A DNA stretch of 64,000 nucleotides from Oceanospirillales bacterium (GTDB taxonomy: Bacteria; Pseudomonadota; Gammaproteobacteria; Pseudomonadales; Endozoicomonadaceae), in assembly GCA_004762125.1 (NCBI GenBank), contig SIHQ01000014.1, positions 62,001 through 126,000 on the forward strand, written 5' to 3'. Position 1 is the first letter of the stretch. The number at the start of each line of letters is the position of its first letter. The translations under genes and the position numbers were made by a program. Below, one piece after another: positions 55,275 to 63,626 of the stretch. Below the pieces are notes generated by a model. It did not search any database, was not told the origin of the DNA, and saw nothing but the letters and a program-made list of their open reading frames with translations.

Positions 55275-56045
55275 TCAATAGCCGCCCTTGTCTTCCTGAG
55301 CTTCCTGTAGACCCAGAGCTACCAGCAGGCTGGTCATCAGACTGCTTGCACCGAAGCGATAGTGATTACGGTCAGCCCAGTTGGCTCCCATGATGTCCGC
55401 AGCAATAGCCAGATGTTCAGCAGCATCTCCAGCAGTACGCACACCACCAGCCGGCTTGAAGCCCACATCTTTGCCGCTGTCACGAATAGCTTCCAGCATT
55501 ATACGGGCCGCTTCAGGAGTCGCATTTACCGGCACTTTACCGGTCGAAGTCTTAATGAAATTGGCACCGGCTTTAATGGAAATATCGCTGGCTTTACGAA
55601 TCAGAGCCGGATCTTTCAATTCGCCGGATTCAATAATTACTTTCAGCATTACATTGCCGCAGGCTTCCTTGCAACGACGAACCAGCTCAAAGCCTACTTC
55701 TTCATTACCAGCCATCAGGGCACGGTAAGGGAATACAACGTCTACTTCGTCAGCGCCATAAATGAGAGCTGCACGAGTTTCAGTAACGGCGATTTCAATA
55801 TCATCGCCACCTGCCGGGAAGTTGGTGACTGTTGCAACAGTCACTTCGTTCAGACCCAGTTCTCTCAGGGTCTTTTTGGCAACAGGAACAAACCGAGGAT
55901 AAACGCAAACTGCAGCGGTATTGCCAGCAGGAGTTTTGGCCTTCTTGCACAGGTCAATGATCACTTCAGGAGTGTCGGTATCATTGAGGGAAGTCAGGTC
56001 CATCAGTTGCAGGGCTTGACGGCTGCTAGCAGTGAGGTCGGTCAT
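55275..56045 (-). CDS. deoC: Deoxyribose-phosphate aldolase
   Basis: 256 residues, class I aldolase of the E. coli type: [34 protein letters not shown], the Schiff-base Lys in FIKTSTGKV, and [10 protein letters not shown]. Splits deoxyribose-5-phosphate to glyceraldehyde-3-phosphate and acetaldehyde. AAGGA before ATG. First gene of the deo operon, preceded by a structured leader. Confidence 0.97.
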   Translation of the reverse strand: MTDLTASSRQALQLMDLTSLNDTDTPEVIIDLCKKAKTPAGNTAAVCVYPRFVPVAKKTLRELGLNEVTVATVTNFPAGGDDIEIAVTETRAALIYGADEVDVVFPYRALMAGNEEVGFELVRRCKEACGNVMLKVIIESGELKDPALIRKASDISIKAGANFIKTSTGKVPVNATPEAARIMLEAIRDSGKDVGFKPAGGVRTAGDAAEHLAIAADIMGANWADRNHYRFGASSLMTSLLVALGLQEAQEDKGGY

Positions 56046-56096
56046 GTATCTGTCCTTTCAGTCAGGGGACAAAAAAGTGTCATTCGAACTGCTTTC

Positions 56097-56116
56097 AAAA
56101 ACCAGTCAAATGACTG
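56097..56116 (-). terminator. deoC leader terminator-like hairpin 2
   Basis: On the minus strand CAGTC-ATTT-GACTG, then GTTTTTGAAAG. Same tail as hairpin 1, 34 bp away. Confidence 0.55.
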
Positions 56117-56130
56117 AGATTTCATCTTTC

Positions 56131-56151
56131 AAAAACGTGTCAGACGACACG
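56131..56151 (-). terminator. deoC leader terminator-like hairpin 1
   Basis: On the minus strand CGTGTC-GTCT-GACACG, then TTTTTGAAAG. It follows the three-way-junction fold by 5 nt and lies 85 bp before the deoC ATG. Confidence 0.65.
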
Positions 56152-56156
56152 GGGTA

Positions 56157-56228
56157 TTGACGACGGAAAGGCACCGGATTTGGTGCGAAATGCCTAGTGT
56201 GCAGGAGGCAGTAAAGGGATGTCGTCAA
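56157..56228 (-). promoter_or_regulatory. Three-way-junction RNA fold in the deoC leader (candidate riboswitch or attenuator)
   Basis: On the minus strand a closing stem TTGACGAC/GTCGTCAA (8 bp, perfect) encloses two 5-bp hairpins, TGCCT/AGGCA and GCACC/GGTGC (6-nt loop). Size is 72 nt. Two terminator-like hairpins follow. It does not match the purine, cobalamin or other riboswitch cores I know. Confidence 0.45.
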
Positions 56229-56250
56229 CAACCCAGTTTAGTGTAGAAAC

Positions 56251-56278
56251 AAAAAAACCCCTGCAAGACACAGAGGTT
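56251..56278 (-). terminator. Strong intrinsic terminator ahead of the deoC leader
   Basis: On the minus strand AACCTCTG pairs with CAGGGGTT (one wobble, 7-nt loop), running straight into T7. It would end a transcript coming from above 56278. Confidence 0.7.
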
Positions 56279-56400
56279 ATTTTGCTGATCATCCTCCTGA
56301 GTCTGCAGCGTGGACTGCATACTCAATTCGCTTCCCGCTATCACTCTGCACTACGGGAACAGGCAACAGTGTAGTACAGACAAGCAGAAAAACAGACTCG
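56251..56400 (-). ncRNA. Candidate structured small RNA upstream of deoC
   Basis: No open frame fits this stretch on either strand, yet it is rich in pairing: TCTGTACTAC/GTAGTGCAGA (56371-56380 with 56345-56354, one wobble), TGAGT..GCAG/CTGC..ACTCA (56298-56325), and an alternative TTCCCG/CGGGAA pairing that links the first loop to downstream sequence. It ends in the T7 terminator at 56251. It may be a separate small RNA or the upper part of a long deo leader. The 5' end is a guess. Not recognised as 6S, SRP, RNase P, or a cobalamin switch. The remaining 56401-56632 holds a CCTAG/CTAGG dyad and AT-rich promoter-like DNA. Confidence 0.4.
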
Positions 56401-56632
56401 GCAAAAACCGTGTTGTCCTAGCGAATTCAGATACTAGGCAGAGAGCGATCATTAATAAAGTAAGTATTTTTGGATAGACATTCTATTTTTTTGAACGGTG
56501 AATAACGCATCTTCACTATTACGAACGAAGCAACGAACAATATGCTCATCAAAATTGGAAAATCGCAACTCAGTAAAGATCATCTGGAACCGACAACAAG
56601 ATAACCAGATATCAGCTGCCGAGTTTCATTTA

Positions 56633-57850
56633 ATGACAGCCCATCACCGCAGTGTCATGCCATTAGTTTTCTCACTTGTGCTTCTCGGGCCTCTGGCCAT
56701 TGATATTTTTCTTCCATCACTGCCCGATATGGCCACTGTATTCTCAGCTACTGATTCCGACATTCAAATGACCATCTCTCTGTTTATGATCGCCATGGGG
56801 GTTGGGCAATTACTGGTTGGTTCTCTCTCTGATCGGTATGGAAGAAGAGTTACAGCTTTACTGGGAACAGCACTTTATACCCTGGGCAGTATCTGCGCTG
56901 CACTGAGCAGTGAATTGAATGAGCTCTATATCGCTCGTCTGCTTCAGGGAGCTGGGTCAGCCTGCTGTTTTGTCACTGCTTTTGCCTGGATTCGAGACCA
57001 GTTTAACGCCTATGAGTCTGGTAAATGGCTCAGCTATCTGGGTGGCATTATAGGCTTTGTACCCACACTGGCACCTATGCTGGGAGGAATACTGTCAGTG
57101 CATTTGGGTTGGCAGGCCAGCTTTGTATTCATGGCTCTTTTGGGCAGTATGCTTTTTCTGCTCAGCTATAAAATGCTGCAGCGGACAGAGGCTGTGGATC
57201 ATAAATATTCAGGAAGAACGTTTCTGCTCTGGAAAGAAATTCTGACTAAACGTCAGTTTCTAGTGTACTCATTTACCGGAATGCTCACCATGGGGGCCAT
57301 TCTGACTTATGTCACCAATGCACCCTTCGTTGCCATGACTATTGGAAGCCTGAATGAGTTTGGCTTTGCCATGGCATTCGGAGCGCTTGGTCTTGTGCAA
57401 TTTATTTGTAGTTTCCTTGCACCGAGGTTGGTGGGCTATATTGGTCGCAGAAAAACCATTTCTACTGGTTGCAGCCTGGTGACACTTTCTGCGCTCTGTA
57501 TTCTGATCGCCTCAACCTATCACCCTCTCAGTTTCTTTCCCGCAGCAGCCGTTGGTACAGCAGGTTTCAGCTTGATTTTTGGTACCTCTGCGGGACTTGT
57601 TCTCGAGCGCTTTAAACACTGCTCCGGGCTTGCATCGTCATTAGACGGTTTTATTCGTATGGTTGGTGGGGGTTTTATTGTTCTTGTGGTCGAACTGACC
57701 GAGAGCAATGTGTTTACTGGCACAGCCACAGCGTATGGCTTGTTATGTCTGGCTTTGATCCTGAACAGTAGAGAAATACTTCTGGAAAAAAGAAAAGCAA
57801 TTATGACAATCAGTCTAAGCAGATTTTCCGAACAGTACTCCAAACAATAA
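56633..57850 (+). CDS. Bcr/CflA-family MFS transporter
   Basis: About 405 residues from ATG 56633 (MTAHHRSVMPLVFSL); an upstream GTG at 56498 would add a polar 45-residue extension unlike the family. Twelve membrane segments; IDIFLPSLP in helix 1 and the MFS loop GSLSDRYGRR after helix 2. The family includes drug exporters and E. coli PunC, a purine nucleoside transporter. The PunR-like regulator gene 197 bp downstream and the deo operon on the other side make nucleoside transport the better guess. Confidence 0.85.
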   Translation: MTAHHRSVMPLVFSLVLLGPLAIDIFLPSLPDMATVFSATDSDIQMTISLFMIAMGVGQLLVGSLSDRYGRRVTALLGTALYTLGSICAALSSELNELYIARLLQGAGSACCFVTAFAWIRDQFNAYESGKWLSYLGGIIGFVPTLAPMLGGILSVHLGWQASFVFMALLGSMLFLLSYKMLQRTEAVDHKYSGRTFLLWKEILTKRQFLVYSFTGMLTMGAILTYVTNAPFVAMTIGSLNEFGFAMAFGALGLVQFICSFLAPRLVGYIGRRKTISTGCSLVTLSALCILIASTYHPLSFFPAAAVGTAGFSLIFGTSAGLVLERFKHCSGLASSLDGFIRMVGGGFIVLVVELTESNVFTGTATAYGLLCLALILNSREILLEKRKAIMTISLSRFSEQYSKQ

Positions 57851-58046
57851 ATAGATGAACCGATATACACCTATCACTCATAAAGATCCGGTGTGCTGCT
57901 GAATAGATACTCAGCGATAAAACTTCGGTGAGAGAAGCGAATGAAAATGATGATATGCAAAAAATTTATATCTACCCACTCCCTTTAGGCATCAGTTACC
58001 GATACTCTGTAGCTAATTCATCCATTTTCCATAGCAGTCCCCCCTC

Positions 58047-58994
58047 ATGATCCCAACGGAATCCCTGGAAATTGTCAGGGCTGTCGCCCATTTCAGAAAT
58101 TTTACGGCTGCCGCCAAACATCTTCATAAAGTGCCTTCTGCCATCAGCTATACCGTACGGAAGCTGGAGGAACGTCTGGACGTACAACTCTTCTTGCGTG
58201 ACAGCAAGAGAGTAGAGCTGACTCCTGCCGGAGAGCACTTTATACAGCATACCGGCAAGCTACTTGAAGCTCTTGAAGATCTTGAAAACACTACCCGTCA
58301 ATTAGCTACGGGCTGGGAGCGTGAAATCAAAATCGCTCTCGATAACGTTGTTAATCAGGGCATGGTTTATGACCTGATCCGTGACCTTCAGGCTATCAGA
58401 CCTGAAACTCACCTGACGGTTAATACTGAAGTTTATAATGGTTCATGGGATGCTCTGTTCCACAACCGTTGCCAAATGGTCATCGGTGCACCTAAACAGA
58501 TTCCTGACAATATTCTCAGCAGTGGTCGCTTTGCATGGAAGCCCATGGGCGAACTGAATTGGGATTTGGTGATGGCTCCAGATCACCCTCTGGCCAAGCA
58601 GGATTCTCCGATTACTGAAGAGATGCTAAAAGAATACAGTTCCATCTGCATTCAGGACACTTCACGTATATTCCGTCAGGGTTATAACCTTCTGCTGGAA
58701 GACCAGAACCTATTATTAATGCCCAGCTTCCGTATGGCCATTGAGTGCCTACTGAAAGGTCTTGGTGTAACCCTGTTGCCCAGCCACTTTGCTCAACCGT
58801 ATATTGAACAGGAACTGCTGGTTCGCAAGGATGTGGATATTCCTATGAATGACAGCTGCTACCTGGCCTGGAACCAGGAAACTATGGGGAATGGAGTTCG
58901 CTGGGTACTGGACTGGTTGGGAGAAGAAAAGTGGCTCAACAAGGTTTGGCTGCAGCATGATGGTAACAAGCCTACGGGATATCACATTCCCTGA
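58047..58994 (+). CDS. punR: PunR-like LysR-family regulator
   Basis: 315 residues. The helix-turn-helix and start of the hinge (NFTAAAKHLHKVPSAISYTVRKLEERLDVQLF, given here in overlap with family features VPSAxSYTVRxLEE) closely resemble E. coli YdhB/PunR, which activates the purine nucleoside transporter gene punC. The effector domain spans about 90-300 and keeps EDTSR-like and LPSHFA-P segments of that subgroup (QDTSRIFRQ, LLPSHFAQPYIEQ). Its position beside an MFS gene and the deo operon fits purine nucleoside control. Confidence 0.75.
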   Translation: MIPTESLEIVRAVAHFRNFTAAAKHLHKVPSAISYTVRKLEERLDVQLFLRDSKRVELTPAGEHFIQHTGKLLEALEDLENTTRQLATGWEREIKIALDNVVNQGMVYDLIRDLQAIRPETHLTVNTEVYNGSWDALFHNRCQMVIGAPKQIPDNILSSGRFAWKPMGELNWDLVMAPDHPLAKQDSPITEEMLKEYSSICIQDTSRIFRQGYNLLLEDQNLLLMPSFRMAIECLLKGLGVTLLPSHFAQPYIEQELLVRKDVDIPMNDSCYLAWNQETMGNGVRWVLDWLGEEKWLNKVWLQHDGNKPTGYHIP

Positions 58995-59172
58995 TTTTGT
59001 AAGCTTCCCCTCTGATTCGCTGCCAGAACCTTCTAACTGGCAGTTAACTTACTGAATTCAAATAAAGTTCCCTATTTTGTTGGTACAGCTAACATAGCTG
59101 TCAGTCACATCCACCCCGATTTAATTCATTCTCTTCGACATATTAATAAAAAGCGTACAAAGGGGTGAAAAT

Positions 59173-59991
59173 ATGACTGGATACGGAAAGTTTGCAGCGG
59201 GTGCAATGGCCGCTGCGTACGTCCCGGCTATGACCGTTCGAGGGGCCATTTCAGGCGCGGTTGCTGGAGCATCAACACTGGGGAAAATTGGTGCCGGTAT
59301 TGGCTGGTGTGTAGGTAAACCCATCAGTAAGGTTGTATCTCTAACCTGCAAACTGGTGAATAAAGCTTACGGTGACGAATCAAAAATTAACGCCAAAAAA
59401 CACGCTGATAGAACCGTCAAAATATTTCAAACCGCTGGAGCACTTCTGTCCATTGCTGGACTTGTTGATTTAATGACTGCAGGTTTATCGTTACCTGTGA
59501 AAGTAATTAGCTGCGCTCCTTTACCTGTAATTGGCGCTGCTATTAACACGGCCCGAGCAGTAAAAGGAAAAGCATCGTTCAAGACCGTTTATAAAGAATT
59601 AACCCAGTATGGCGTTTCTCCAACCGCTAAAGAAAATCTCTTTGGTCCTTTCTATAAAAATTTGTTCAGTGATATATCTCACGGTAATGCGGCAGGACAA
59701 CACCACACTCAAAGACTCGAGGAGTCCGCGGATCAATATGATCAGCAGCGCCTCAATCTTGAAAAAAAATATGCAGCACAACATTTTGACCTTGATGAGC
59801 AAAAGAGTCAGCTGTCGGGCTCTACATCAGTGAGTGTATCTAGTGAATCAGTTAGCATCTCTTCTGAACTAGAGCTCTTAGATCAAGTTGGATCTGGAAA
59901 GAAGAGTGAACCTCAGCACGTTGCTATTCAAATGGATCCAGAGGAAGAAAGTACTAGCACTGAATTCTTCTCAATGTCCGTTGCCAGCTGA
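59173..59991 (+). CDS. Orphan glycine/alanine-rich protein, unrecognised
   Basis: 272 residues. AGGGG precedes the ATG. Residues 5-60 are Gly/Ala-rich and mildly hydrophobic (AAGAMAAAYVPAMTV, GAVAGASTLGKIGAGIGW); a second such segment is at 90-130. A charged, helical part follows (about 165-210), then a Ser/Glu-rich tail (SGSTSVSVSSESVSISSELEL). No signal peptide or known domain. The amphipathic segments and Ser-rich tail resemble bacterial secreted effectors in style only. A strong terminator follows. Confidence 0.55.
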   Translation: MTGYGKFAAGAMAAAYVPAMTVRGAISGAVAGASTLGKIGAGIGWCVGKPISKVVSLTCKLVNKAYGDESKINAKKHADRTVKIFQTAGALLSIAGLVDLMTAGLSLPVKVISCAPLPVIGAAINTARAVKGKASFKTVYKELTQYGVSPTAKENLFGPFYKNLFSDISHGNAAGQHHTQRLEESADQYDQQRLNLEKKYAAQHFDLDEQKSQLSGSTSVSVSSESVSISSELELLDQVGSGKKSEPQHVAIQMDPEEESTSTEFFSMSVAS

Positions 59992-60005
59992 TGTCAACCA
60001 CTTCT

Positions 60006-60036
60006 AAGAAAGCCGGGCTATATACCCGGCTTTCTT
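60006..60036 (+). terminator. Strong terminator after the orphan gene
   Basis: AAGAAAGCCGGG and CCCGGCTTTCTT, 12-bp perfect stem with 7-nt loop, followed by ATTTATTT. Symmetric enough to work in both directions. Confidence 0.85.
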
Positions 60037-60109
60037 ATTTATTTCTCTCGAGCCACAATCTGTTAAAATACACGCCCAGACATCGTTAAAAGTAATAAAA
60101 GGGTCTACC

Positions 60110-60922
60110 ATGCGCTTTCTGGATCGTGTTCAAGCCGCGATGGACAAAAACAATTCTCTGCTTTGTGTCGGTCTTGACCCACTTCCCGAACGGTTTCCCG
60201 CTCATATTCAAGAGTCTGAAAACCCTATTCTGGAATTTAACCGCTTCATTATTGATGCAACAGCTGATCTGGTCTGTGCTTACAAACCCCAAGCCGCTCA
60301 TTACCATGCTCGTGGCGCTGAAGATCAACTGGAGCAAACTATCCAGTACATCAATGATAACTACCCCGACATTCCTGTCATTCTCGACTCCAAGCGTGGC
60401 GATATTGGCAGTACTGCCGACCAGTACGCGACCGAAGCCTTCGTCCGATACGCAGCCGATGCAGTGACCATTAACCCTTACATGGGCATAGATACTGTCG
60501 AACCTTTCAGTCGCCATGAAGAAAAAGGTACCGTTATCTTATGTCGCACCTCTAACCCTGGTGCTGCAGCTATTCAGAATTTGAAAGTGGGTGACCAGTT
60601 TCTCTACGAAGTGATTGCAGAGAAGGCGGCTCAAGAGTGGAATACGAATAACAATATTCTACTGGTTGTTGGCGCGACCAACCCTGAGGAACTCAAGCGA
60701 ATCAGAGACATTACTGGCGACATGACTTTTCTGGTACCAGGACTCGGTGCTCAGGGAGGAGATGTTGAAAAAACCGTCAAAAACGGCCTTAATAGTCAAG
60801 GAAAGGGCATTATTGTGAACTCTTCACGGGGCATTATTTATGCCAGCCAGAACGAAGATTTTGCAGAAGCTGCAAGAGCAGCGGCTATTGAACTGAGAAA
60901 TCAGGTCAATCAATACCGTTGA
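60110..60922 (+). CDS. pyrF: Orotidine 5'-phosphate decarboxylase, type 2
   Basis: 270 residues. The family's longer (type 2) form: LLCVGLDPLPERFP at the start, catalytic DSKRGDIGSTADQYA (about 93-107) and LVPGLGAQGGD, GIIVNSSRGIIY near the end. Last step of UMP synthesis. AGGG precedes ATG. A terminator hairpin follows at 60975. Confidence 0.95.
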   Translation: MRFLDRVQAAMDKNNSLLCVGLDPLPERFPAHIQESENPILEFNRFIIDATADLVCAYKPQAAHYHARGAEDQLEQTIQYINDNYPDIPVILDSKRGDIGSTADQYATEAFVRYAADAVTINPYMGIDTVEPFSRHEEKGTVILCRTSNPGAAAIQNLKVGDQFLYEVIAEKAAQEWNTNNNILLVVGATNPEELKRIRDITGDMTFLVPGLGAQGGDVEKTVKNGLNSQGKGIIVNSSRGIIYASQNEDFAEAARAAAIELRNQVNQYR

Positions 60923-60974
60923 ACACCAAGGCAGCTAACCTGTCCAAACCTTTACGCATTTAACAAATGGCTAC

Positions 60975-61003
60975 AGGAAGACACTGCTGCGCACTGTCTT
61001 CCT
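60975..61003 (+). terminator. Terminator after pyrF
   Basis: AGGAAGACA and TGTCTTCCT, 9-bp perfect stem, 11-nt loop, then TTGTT. Confidence 0.65.
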
Positions 61004-61045
61004 TTGTTAGCATGGCAGTTAGTCTCTTTCTCTCAGGAGCGTCTG

Positions 61046-61699
61046 ATGCGCCGATTGCAAAATCTACTAGATAAAAACCAGAAATGGTCAGCCTCTATTA
61101 GGGAGCAACAGCCGGACTTTTTTGAACAACTGTCCAAACAGCAAGCCCCAAAGTATCTTTGGATTGGCTGCTCGGATAGCCGTGTACCCGCTGACCAGAT
61201 CACTGGTCTGATGCCGGGTGAGTTGTTTGTTCATCGTAATGTCGCCAATCAGGTTATTCACACAGACCTGAACTGCCTTTCCGTTATTCAATACGCGGTT
61301 GATTACCTGAAAGTTGAACACGTCATTGTCTGTGGTCACTATGGCTGTGGCGGTGTTCAGGAAGCCGTTCTTAATCGCAAACTGGGCCTGATCGATAACT
61401 GGCTTCGACACGTGCAGGATGTTCGCTACAAGCACCAGAGTACCCTCAGCAAGATTGAAGATCACGAAGCACTTCTTAATCACATGTATGAGTTAAACGT
61501 AGTAGAACAGGCTGTGAATGTTTGTGAAACCACCGTTGTTCAGGATGCCTGGCTGCGTGGGCAAAACCTGACAGTGCATAGCTGGATTTATGGTTTGAAA
61601 GATGGTCTGCTAAGAGACTTGGGGTTTTGTGCTGCTTCCAGCGAAACGGTGGAAGAAAACTATCATCAGGCAATCAATGCGATAACTTCTGCTTCCTGA
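61046..61699 (+). CDS. can: Beta carbonic anhydrase
   Basis: About 217 residues from ATG 61046 (AGGAG at good spacing; the upstream ATG at 61004 lies in the pyrF terminator). Zinc ligands and catalytic dyad in IGCSDSRVPADQ and CGHYGCGG. Cytoplasmic interconversion of CO2 and bicarbonate. Confidence 0.95.
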   Translation: MRRLQNLLDKNQKWSASIREQQPDFFEQLSKQQAPKYLWIGCSDSRVPADQITGLMPGELFVHRNVANQVIHTDLNCLSVIQYAVDYLKVEHVIVCGHYGCGGVQEAVLNRKLGLIDNWLRHVQDVRYKHQSTLSKIEDHEALLNHMYELNVVEQAVNVCETTVVQDAWLRGQNLTVHSWIYGLKDGLLRDLGFCAASSETVEENYHQAINAITSAS

Positions 61700-61818
61700 T
61701 TAGCTGCCCTGTCTATACTTCCCAAAGCCTTGAGAGGCGGACGGGGTTCTAGCTGTACTCCTGTCAGTCGCTCAAATGAATTAAATTCTAAAAAGCTGGC
61801 TGACATGAGGAACAGAAG

Positions 61819-62349
61819 ATGACCCCGGAAAAATACCCTGTCTCAATGCGTTTGATGCACTGGCTGATGGCAATCTGCCTACTGGGCATGATAGCCAGTG
61901 GTTGGTATATGTCTGGACTGGACGGCGATGCCCCCAACAAGTATGACCTTTACCCTTGGCATAAATCATTCGGTGTACTCTTACTTGGCCTGATTCTACT
62001 ACGAATCATTATACGGCTTAAAAGCACACTACCCGAGATTCAGAATACTATTCCAGGCAATGAACAAATGCTGGCCAAAGTGGCTCATTTTCTTCTATAT
62101 GCCTTGATGCTTCTGGTTCCCTTGAGCGGGTTTATTATGTCTGATATAGGCGGGCGTGATATTTACTTCTTTGGTATCCCTCTGCCGGATTTACTGGATA
62201 CAAACAAACCCATAAGCGGCTTCTTTCATACCATACACAGCTACATTGGTTATGTTCTGCTTTCTGTTGTGGTGTTACATATTGCCGGAGCCATGAAACA
62301 CCGTTTTATGGATTCGCCAGAAAATGATGTATTGAAGAAAATGATGTAA
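61819..62349 (+). CDS. Cytochrome b561 (CybB) family
   Basis: 176 residues with four membrane segments. Haem-ligand His are placed as in CybB (about His14 in LMHWLM, His48 in YPWHKSFG, and His136/His152 in HTIHSYIGYVLL...LHIAGAMKH). Transfers electrons within the inner membrane, probably from ubiquinol. GAGGAA precedes ATG. Confidence 0.92.
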   Translation: MTPEKYPVSMRLMHWLMAICLLGMIASGWYMSGLDGDAPNKYDLYPWHKSFGVLLLGLILLRIIIRLKSTLPEIQNTIPGNEQMLAKVAHFLLYALMLLVPLSGFIMSDIGGRDIYFFGIPLPDLLDTNKPISGFFHTIHSYIGYVLLSVVVLHIAGAMKHRFMDSPENDVLKKMM

Positions 62350-62370
62350 CTCAAACAGCTATGAGCAATA

Positions 62371-62415
62371 AATGCAGCTCTTCGAAAGATAACAATCGTT
62401 ATAGAGCTGCATTTT
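62371..62415 (+). terminator. Terminator after the cytochrome gene
   Basis: AATGCAGCTCT and AGAGCTGCATT, 11-bp perfect stem, 21-nt loop, then TT. Confidence 0.65.
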
Positions 62416-62475
62416 CGTAACAAAGTAGTTCCGGAACAGAAAAGATTTCTTGCTCCTGATACTTAAGTTATTCCA

Positions 62476-63522
62476 CTAACCCACCTTCTGCCAATGAGCC
62501 CCTCGGCCTTTTCCAAAAGCTTTCAAGTCGCCATTCTTTCGCATCTGTTGAATTACTTTCTTTATCAGTTCACGGCTGACATTGGGTAACTCCAAGCAGA
62601 TATCAGCCACTGAAAATGGCCCTTTGCACTCTTCAATAGCAATGGAAATTAACTTTGATTTAGGAGCTCGACTGCCTCTCTCACGTAAACCTTCAACTCT
62701 GGCCTCAAGCTCTTCATAAGCCTTACTAACACTGATCAGAAAGAAGTTAATCCAGGGCATCGGATTATGGGTTCCTTCATGCCAGCCCTTTACACTTTGC
62801 TGCAAAGCTGTGAGGTAGGCTTCTTCGTCTTCAGAAAAGATTCTTTCCAGACTGATGTAACGACAAACCTCATAGCCGTTCAGGGACAACATCAAGTTAG
62901 CCAGCAATCGGGCAATGCGAGCATTACCATCACTGAATGGATGTATGCAGAGAAAATCCAAAACAGCACAACTAACAACCAGCAGCGGCTCAATCCCTTT
63001 GCTCAGACTGTTGTGATAGAGCGCAACCGTCGACTCCATAGCCGCAGGTGTTCCTGATGCAGGGACTGTGCGATAGAGAATGCCTTTACGGTTGCCTTCC
63101 TTATCTCTTTCAACAATCACTTTATTGGTTGCTTTCCAGCGCCCACCTTCATGAGGAAAGTGGCTATAAAGCTGAGCATGCAGCTGCCTGATCAATCCGG
63201 TAGAAAGGTTGGTATGCTCAGGTGGATCGATCACTATATCCAGCAGATCCCGGTAACCAGCCAGTTGTCGCTCGTTAGGCGTTGTCGGTTTAGCATCCTG
63301 CTGCACCAGCTTGCGAATCATCTCACGGCTGGCCGTGATCCGTTCAAGGCTATTGCCGTACTCCACCGACTCTAGCAATGTTATCTGACGAAGTGTATCG
63401 AGAACCTCCGCCTGTAAACGGATCGTCTGACGCTGACGACCGCGAAACTCTCCCAGTTGCCGAAAACGACTTAACTGAGAAGCCGTGAAACGATATTCGG
63501 ATAATCGTTCAAGGGTATGCAT
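62476..63522 (-). CDS. Fic-family protein (AMP-transferase type)
   Basis: 348 residues. Fic motif HPFSDGNARIAR at about 194-205, with Ala where most have Gly or Lys after GN. An N-terminal helical part includes LESVEYGNSLER (about 50-61), in the position of the auto-inhibitory S/TxxxE(G/N) helix but imperfect. The C-terminus ends in a winged-helix-like region (about 290-345, FSVADICLELPNVSRELI). Transfers AMP to a protein target; likely regulatory in this chromosomal form. GGA precedes ATG. No antitoxin gene adjacent. Confidence 0.88.
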   Translation of the reverse strand: MHTLERLSEYRFTASQLSRFRQLGEFRGRQRQTIRLQAEVLDTLRQITLLESVEYGNSLERITASREMIRKLVQQDAKPTTPNERQLAGYRDLLDIVIDPPEHTNLSTGLIRQLHAQLYSHFPHEGGRWKATNKVIVERDKEGNRKGILYRTVPASGTPAAMESTVALYHNSLSKGIEPLLVVSCAVLDFLCIHPFSDGNARIARLLANLMLSLNGYEVCRYISLERIFSEDEEAYLTALQQSVKGWHEGTHNPMPWINFFLISVSKAYEELEARVEGLRERGSRAPKSKLISIAIEECKGPFSVADICLELPNVSRELIKKVIQQMRKNGDLKAFGKGRGAHWQKVG

Positions 63523-63626
63523 AAGTTTTCATCCGAACATTATCAGGTATTAATTAGGTACGAGACTTTATAGGGCTGTATTAAAGTATGCACTCAGATC
63601 GTTTGGTATCCAATAAGTCGTTTTGT

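Noticed and set aside
56157-56228. Purine riboswitch
   Set aside because: The three-way junction has similar size but lacks the conserved junction sequences and the 7-nt kissing loops.
56281-56310. AGGAGG directly before an ATG (minus strand), reading a 32-codon open frame like a leader peptide
   Set aside because: The ribosome binding site touches the ATG with no spacing and the frame runs through a terminator stem. RNA structure explains the sequence better.
56300-56400. Cobalamin riboswitch or 6S RNA
   Set aside because: GGGAA and GCTGC occur, but the B12 core CCCCGCAAC is absent, and the 6S closing stem and bubble are not seen.
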